Part shown: piece by piece, positions 6,379-8,390 of the stretch | Position numbering within the stretch: position 1 is the first letter of the stretch | Layout: every line of letters begins with the position of its first letter | Assembly: GCF_002014975.1 (NCBI RefSeq) | Contig: NZ_MUXV01000056.1 | Location: 1-8,390 of the forward strand | Source: Moraxella bovis | GTDB taxonomy: Bacteria; Pseudomonadota; Gammaproteobacteria; Pseudomonadales; Moraxellaceae | DNA: 8,390 nucleotides | Reading direction: 5' to 3' | Program-made: the position numbers and the translations under genes | The notes under the pieces: model-generated | Told to the model about the DNA's origin: nothing | The model's database searches: none | The model's input: only the letters and a program-made list of their open reading frames with translations

Positions 6379-6689
6379 AGAGTAGCCCCTTGTTTTAAAC
6401 ATTCACGCACCGCCACTTCATAACTTACGCCGTATTGGGCTTGGTAAGCTAACGCTTTTTGGTGCAACTGATAGGATTGGTTATTGCTGTTTCTTTTTGA
6501 AAAATTAGCAGTATTTGCTTGCTCACGCATCACCGAAATAACTGCTGTTTCATAATCAGTATTAAAAGCATTCATCCACGACAAAGCATTTTCATGAATG
6601 GTATTGCCAGCATTAAAATTATGGGTATTTACCAATGCTGTTACACAGTTTTGCACAAAAGAATGCTCTGAAAAACTAAGCACTTCCAT
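6375..6689 (-). CDS. Small protein with a duplicated phage-like helical motif, possibly 5'-truncated
   Basis: From ATG 6689 (GGTGA ribosome site five bases upstream) the product has 104 residues. The frame is open back to 6734, so a longer TTG-started form is possible. Two copies of one ~27-residue motif are visible at 31-57 and 75-101. Both follow the pattern [IL]H..AL..., then [DS]YE.AV.....[RK], consisting of two helices. Single copies of a similar motif occur near the C-terminus of phage prohead protease/scaffold-type proteins, so this may be the tail of such a gene, or a small protein built from that unit. It overlaps the following coiled-coil gene by four bases, implying coupled translation. 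The function is not established. Confidence 0.6.
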   Translation of the reverse strand: MEVLSFSEHSFVQNCVTALVNTHNFNAGNTIHENALSWMNAFNTDYETAVISVMREQANTANFSKRNSNNQSYQLHQKALAYQAQYGVSYEVAVRECLKQGATL

Positions 6690-6741
6690 GCCTCTCACCC
6701 AAGCTAAACCCAATAGAGCAAACTTGGGCAACGATTAAGAG

Positions 6742-6757
6742 ATGACTTAGAAGTCAT
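6742..6757. repeat. Inverted repeat in the divergent gap
   Basis: ATGACTT (6742-6748) and AAGTCAT (6751-6757) are exact complements separated by AG. The element lies between the minus-strand pair and the plus-strand protease gene. It could be an operator for a dimeric regulator or part of a recombination junction; no T-run supports a terminator. Confidence 0.4.
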
Positions 6758-6792
6758 TTGTCAGAGTTTGATACAATCGAAGAAGGTTTGAA

Positions 6793-7278
6793 GTGTTATT
6801 TTGGGGTTTGGTGGGTATAATGCAAGACTTGGTTGGGTTGCACAGATTATTACTATCAGGAATAAAAGAATATGCTGATAGCAAAAATTATCAAAAACAT
6901 ACACATCTTATATTTAGTGATTATGCCATTGCTGGATTTGATAGTCAATTGGCAGGGATTGCTCAAAAGCATGAAGTAACCGATGGTTACAACGCTTGTC
7001 ATACAGACAGAGTATGCAATCATTGGGGAAATGTCTGTGTGCTATTTAATCAAAGTGATACTCATACACTCATTCACGAACTGGGGCATAGTTTTGGGTT
7101 ATCGCATACTTTTGAAGATGAGGTAGGATTAATCTTCTCACAAGGTTATACTGACAGCATCATGGACTATGAACATACCAAAAATGGCGATGGTAATTTA
7201 CATAAAGGCACTCAATGGTCTCTTTTTAAACATCATTGGGATATTATGAACAATGACAACAACCTTGAATGGAAGTAA
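6793..7278 (+). CDS. Metzincin-type zinc metalloprotease, N-terminus probably missing
   Basis: The catalytic signature is complete: HELGHSFGLSH at residues 95-105 (three zinc-binding histidines and the general-base glutamate), then a Met-turn SIMDY at 122-126. This places it among metzincins, closest in look to matrixin/pappalysin-like bacterial proteases. Four cysteines at or before residue 82 suggest an extracytoplasmic enzyme, yet there is no signal peptide. The start is uncertain: GTG 6793 is the longest option, ATG 6823 gives 151 residues, and neither has a convincing ribosome site. The frame upstream closes at 6769-6771. With about 160 residues it holds little more than the catalytic core, so a 5' deletion or rearrangement is likely and expression is doubtful. 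It ends four bases before the next gene, a secreted protein. Confidence 0.75.
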   Translation: MLFWGLVGIMQDLVGLHRLLLSGIKEYADSKNYQKHTHLIFSDYAIAGFDSQLAGIAQKHEVTDGYNACHTDRVCNHWGNVCVLFNQSDTHTLIHELGHSFGLSHTFEDEVGLIFSQGYTDSIMDYEHTKNGDGNLHKGTQWSLFKHHWDIMNNDNNLEWK

Positions 7279-7282
7279 CTTT

Positions 7283-7879
7283 ATGAAATTCACCCATTTA
7301 TTATGTATTTTTGCGTTTTGTGTTTATTCACAAATAAGTTACGCTGGTCGTTATCTCCCTATATTTTTAACTGATTTGGAGCTTGTAGAACGCATTGAAA
7401 AATATGATGATAAAAATTTTATTGAATATGGCTTAATAAGCGGTTCAAATTATTATTTTGATGAGCATTATGTGTCACCTGATATCCCTTTTAGTGTTGG
7501 GCTACGATACTTTTTTCTTGGATATTTTGAACACTCAAAGGTGGTAAATAGTGGCGGTCGTATTCCGCAGGAGTTTTCATTGTTTTATGATAAAGACCCT
7601 GAGGAGCATCTAATATTTGATTTTGAAAAAGACAGAGTTATTACCTTAATTAAGATTGCTACCGATAACGAGAAAGAGGCTGAGGCTATTTTTTATAAAC
7701 TATATCGTGATTTTTTAAGTCAAACCAAGCAAGAATGTTATGACTATTGGTGCTATATTGGCTCCCAATATATTTATGACGATATTATTATTAATTTTCA
7801 CGGTAGATTACAGGGGCATGATAAAGATGTCAATACTGGAATTTATTGGATTGATATTAGAAGGAGGTCAGAGCGATGA
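7283..7879 (+). CDS. Secreted protein of unknown function, possibly frameshifted at the C-terminus
   Basis: ATG 7283 follows GGAAG (7271-7275, 7-base spacing) and opens a 198-residue protein. It has a clear signal peptide: short basic start, hydrophobic core LLCIFAFCVY, probable cleavage after SYA at residue 21. No lipobox is seen. The mature part is rich in Tyr, Phe and Asp, with two cysteines near its end (ECYDYWCYIG) that could form a disulfide in the periplasm or outside. I do not recognise the family. A degenerate paralogue follows at 7957. The last residues, RRRSER, look unnatural; the +1 frame continues with a hydrophilic EGGQSDDYAHSLNSNG segment to TAA 7932-7934, so one base may have been lost or gained near 7855-7862. 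It follows the protease gene by four bases, suggesting one transcript. Confidence 0.72.
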   Translation: MKFTHLLCIFAFCVYSQISYAGRYLPIFLTDLELVERIEKYDDKNFIEYGLISGSNYYFDEHYVSPDIPFSVGLRYFFLGYFEHSKVVNSGGRIPQEFSLFYDKDPEEHLIFDFEKDRVITLIKIATDNEKEAEAIFYKLYRDFLSQTKQECYDYWCYIGSQYIYDDIIINFHGRLQGHDKDVNTGIYWIDIRRRSER

Positions 7880-7956
7880 TTATGCTCACTCTTTAAATAG
7901 CAATGGACTAAAATACACAACGACATCAATTTAACCAAATCCATCGGAGTAGCCAA

Positions 7957-8346
7957 ATGAGATATCTTAAACTGTTTATCATACCACTTATGGCACTGTG
8001 TTTTAATGTGGCATTTGCAGGCCCACCAGAGTGTTATAAGGGCAGAGCATTGTTTGAAAATAGAGAAGCTTTTTTGAGCGTGTTGAAAAATATCATGCAC
8101 AAGATTTGGTAAATAATGAAAAAAGGCTAGCAAAGGATTTGATGCTTGTTCCGATAGGCTTGTTAGAATGGAATATTATTTTTTTCCGTCCAATATCGGG
8201 ACAGCCTAGAAAAATATACCCCCTATATTTACGATGGGGAACGCCAAAAGGTTGTCACTTTACTTAACATCATTACCGATGATAAACAAAAATCTGAGCA
8301 GATGTTTGATAAGTTTTATCAAAAATATTTAGAAGACTATGTGTAA
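7957..8346 (+). pseudogene. Degenerate paralogue of the preceding secreted protein
   Basis: ATG 7957 has a good GGAG site (7946-7949) and encodes a signal peptide with probable cleavage after AFA, but the frame stops at 8110-8112 after 51 residues. The break is at a T6 run (8070-8075). One extra T gives EAFFERVEKYHAQDL, which aligns with LELVERIEKYDDKNF of the upstream protein. Further downstream another frame encodes RQKVVTLLNIITDDKQKSEQMFDKFYQ in pieces, matching DRVITLIKIATDNEKEAEAIFYKLYR of the paralogue and ending at TAA 8344-8346. At least two frame changes are needed, and the middle is shorter than in the paralogue, so this is a decayed gene copy and not a single sequencing error. Confidence 0.7.
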
Positions 8347-8390
8347 AATAAACCCCCGTTATTTACAGTATTAACCCTTAAACATACAAT

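Noticed and set aside
6808..6818. TTGGTGGGTAT shared with the 10-bp repeat at 1605-1637
   Set aside because: A single 11-base match without tandem copies or shared flanks is readily coincidental.
7843..8133. 96-codon minus-strand frame near the right end
   Set aside because: It is antisense to the signal-peptide region of the degenerate paralogue and to the end of the secreted protein gene. The plus strand has good ribosome sites and homology between the two copies.
1..8390. CRISPR array, complete insertion sequence or transposase gene
   Set aside because: No regularly spaced repeats and no transposase motif were found on either strand. The CARF domain here belongs to RtcR, not to a CRISPR system.

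Overview
The window looks like chromosome from a low-to-moderate GC gammaproteobacterium, most likely the Moraxella/Moraxellaceae group. That is inferred from gene style and base composition; no rRNA or other marker gene is present. Its centre is a well-preserved RNA-metabolism locus. The flanks are accessory DNA with several broken genes.

Layout. 43-801 (+): a TSUP-family (TauE/SafE/DUF81) membrane transporter. 827-1795 (+): two consecutive broken small genes. The first encodes a protein made of two copies of one ~60-residue unit and is split by homopolymer indels. The second is a barstar-family inhibitor gene thrown out of frame by one extra copy of a 10-bp tandem repeat. 1799-1823: a perfect hairpin. 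1833-3580 (-): rtcR, encoding a sigma54 activator with a CARF sensor domain, preceded by an unannotated 52-codon gene in the same apparent operon. 3581-4040: a 460-bp divergent control region. It holds a sigma70-type promoter for the rtcR side, a 15-bp direct repeat, a consensus-matching IHF site, a -24/-12 promoter, and directly after that a ~232-nt non-coding RNA with a tRNA-like acceptor stem, T arm and encoded CCA. I read this RNA as a Y RNA of the YrlA type. 4041-5621 (+): rsr, the bacterial Ro60 (TROVE/vWA) protein. 5710-5740: a terminator that works in both directions.

Right flank. 5749-6689 (-): two translationally coupled genes of phage-like character, probably a prophage remnant. 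6793-7278 (+): a metzincin-type zinc protease that appears to lack its N-terminus. 7283-7879 (+): a secreted small protein, followed at 7957-8346 by a degenerate paralogue of it.

How the core should work. RtcR senses an RNA-damage signal through its CARF domain and activates sigma54 RNA polymerase at the divergent promoter. One transcript then makes the Y RNA and Rsr, an RNA and its protein partner for RNA quality control. No RNA ligase (rtcB) or cyclase (rtcA) gene lies downstream: rsr is followed by a strong terminator and unrelated genes. The locus therefore looks like a stripped-down RtcR / Y RNA / Rsr module, with the Y RNA sitting in the 5' leader of rsr.
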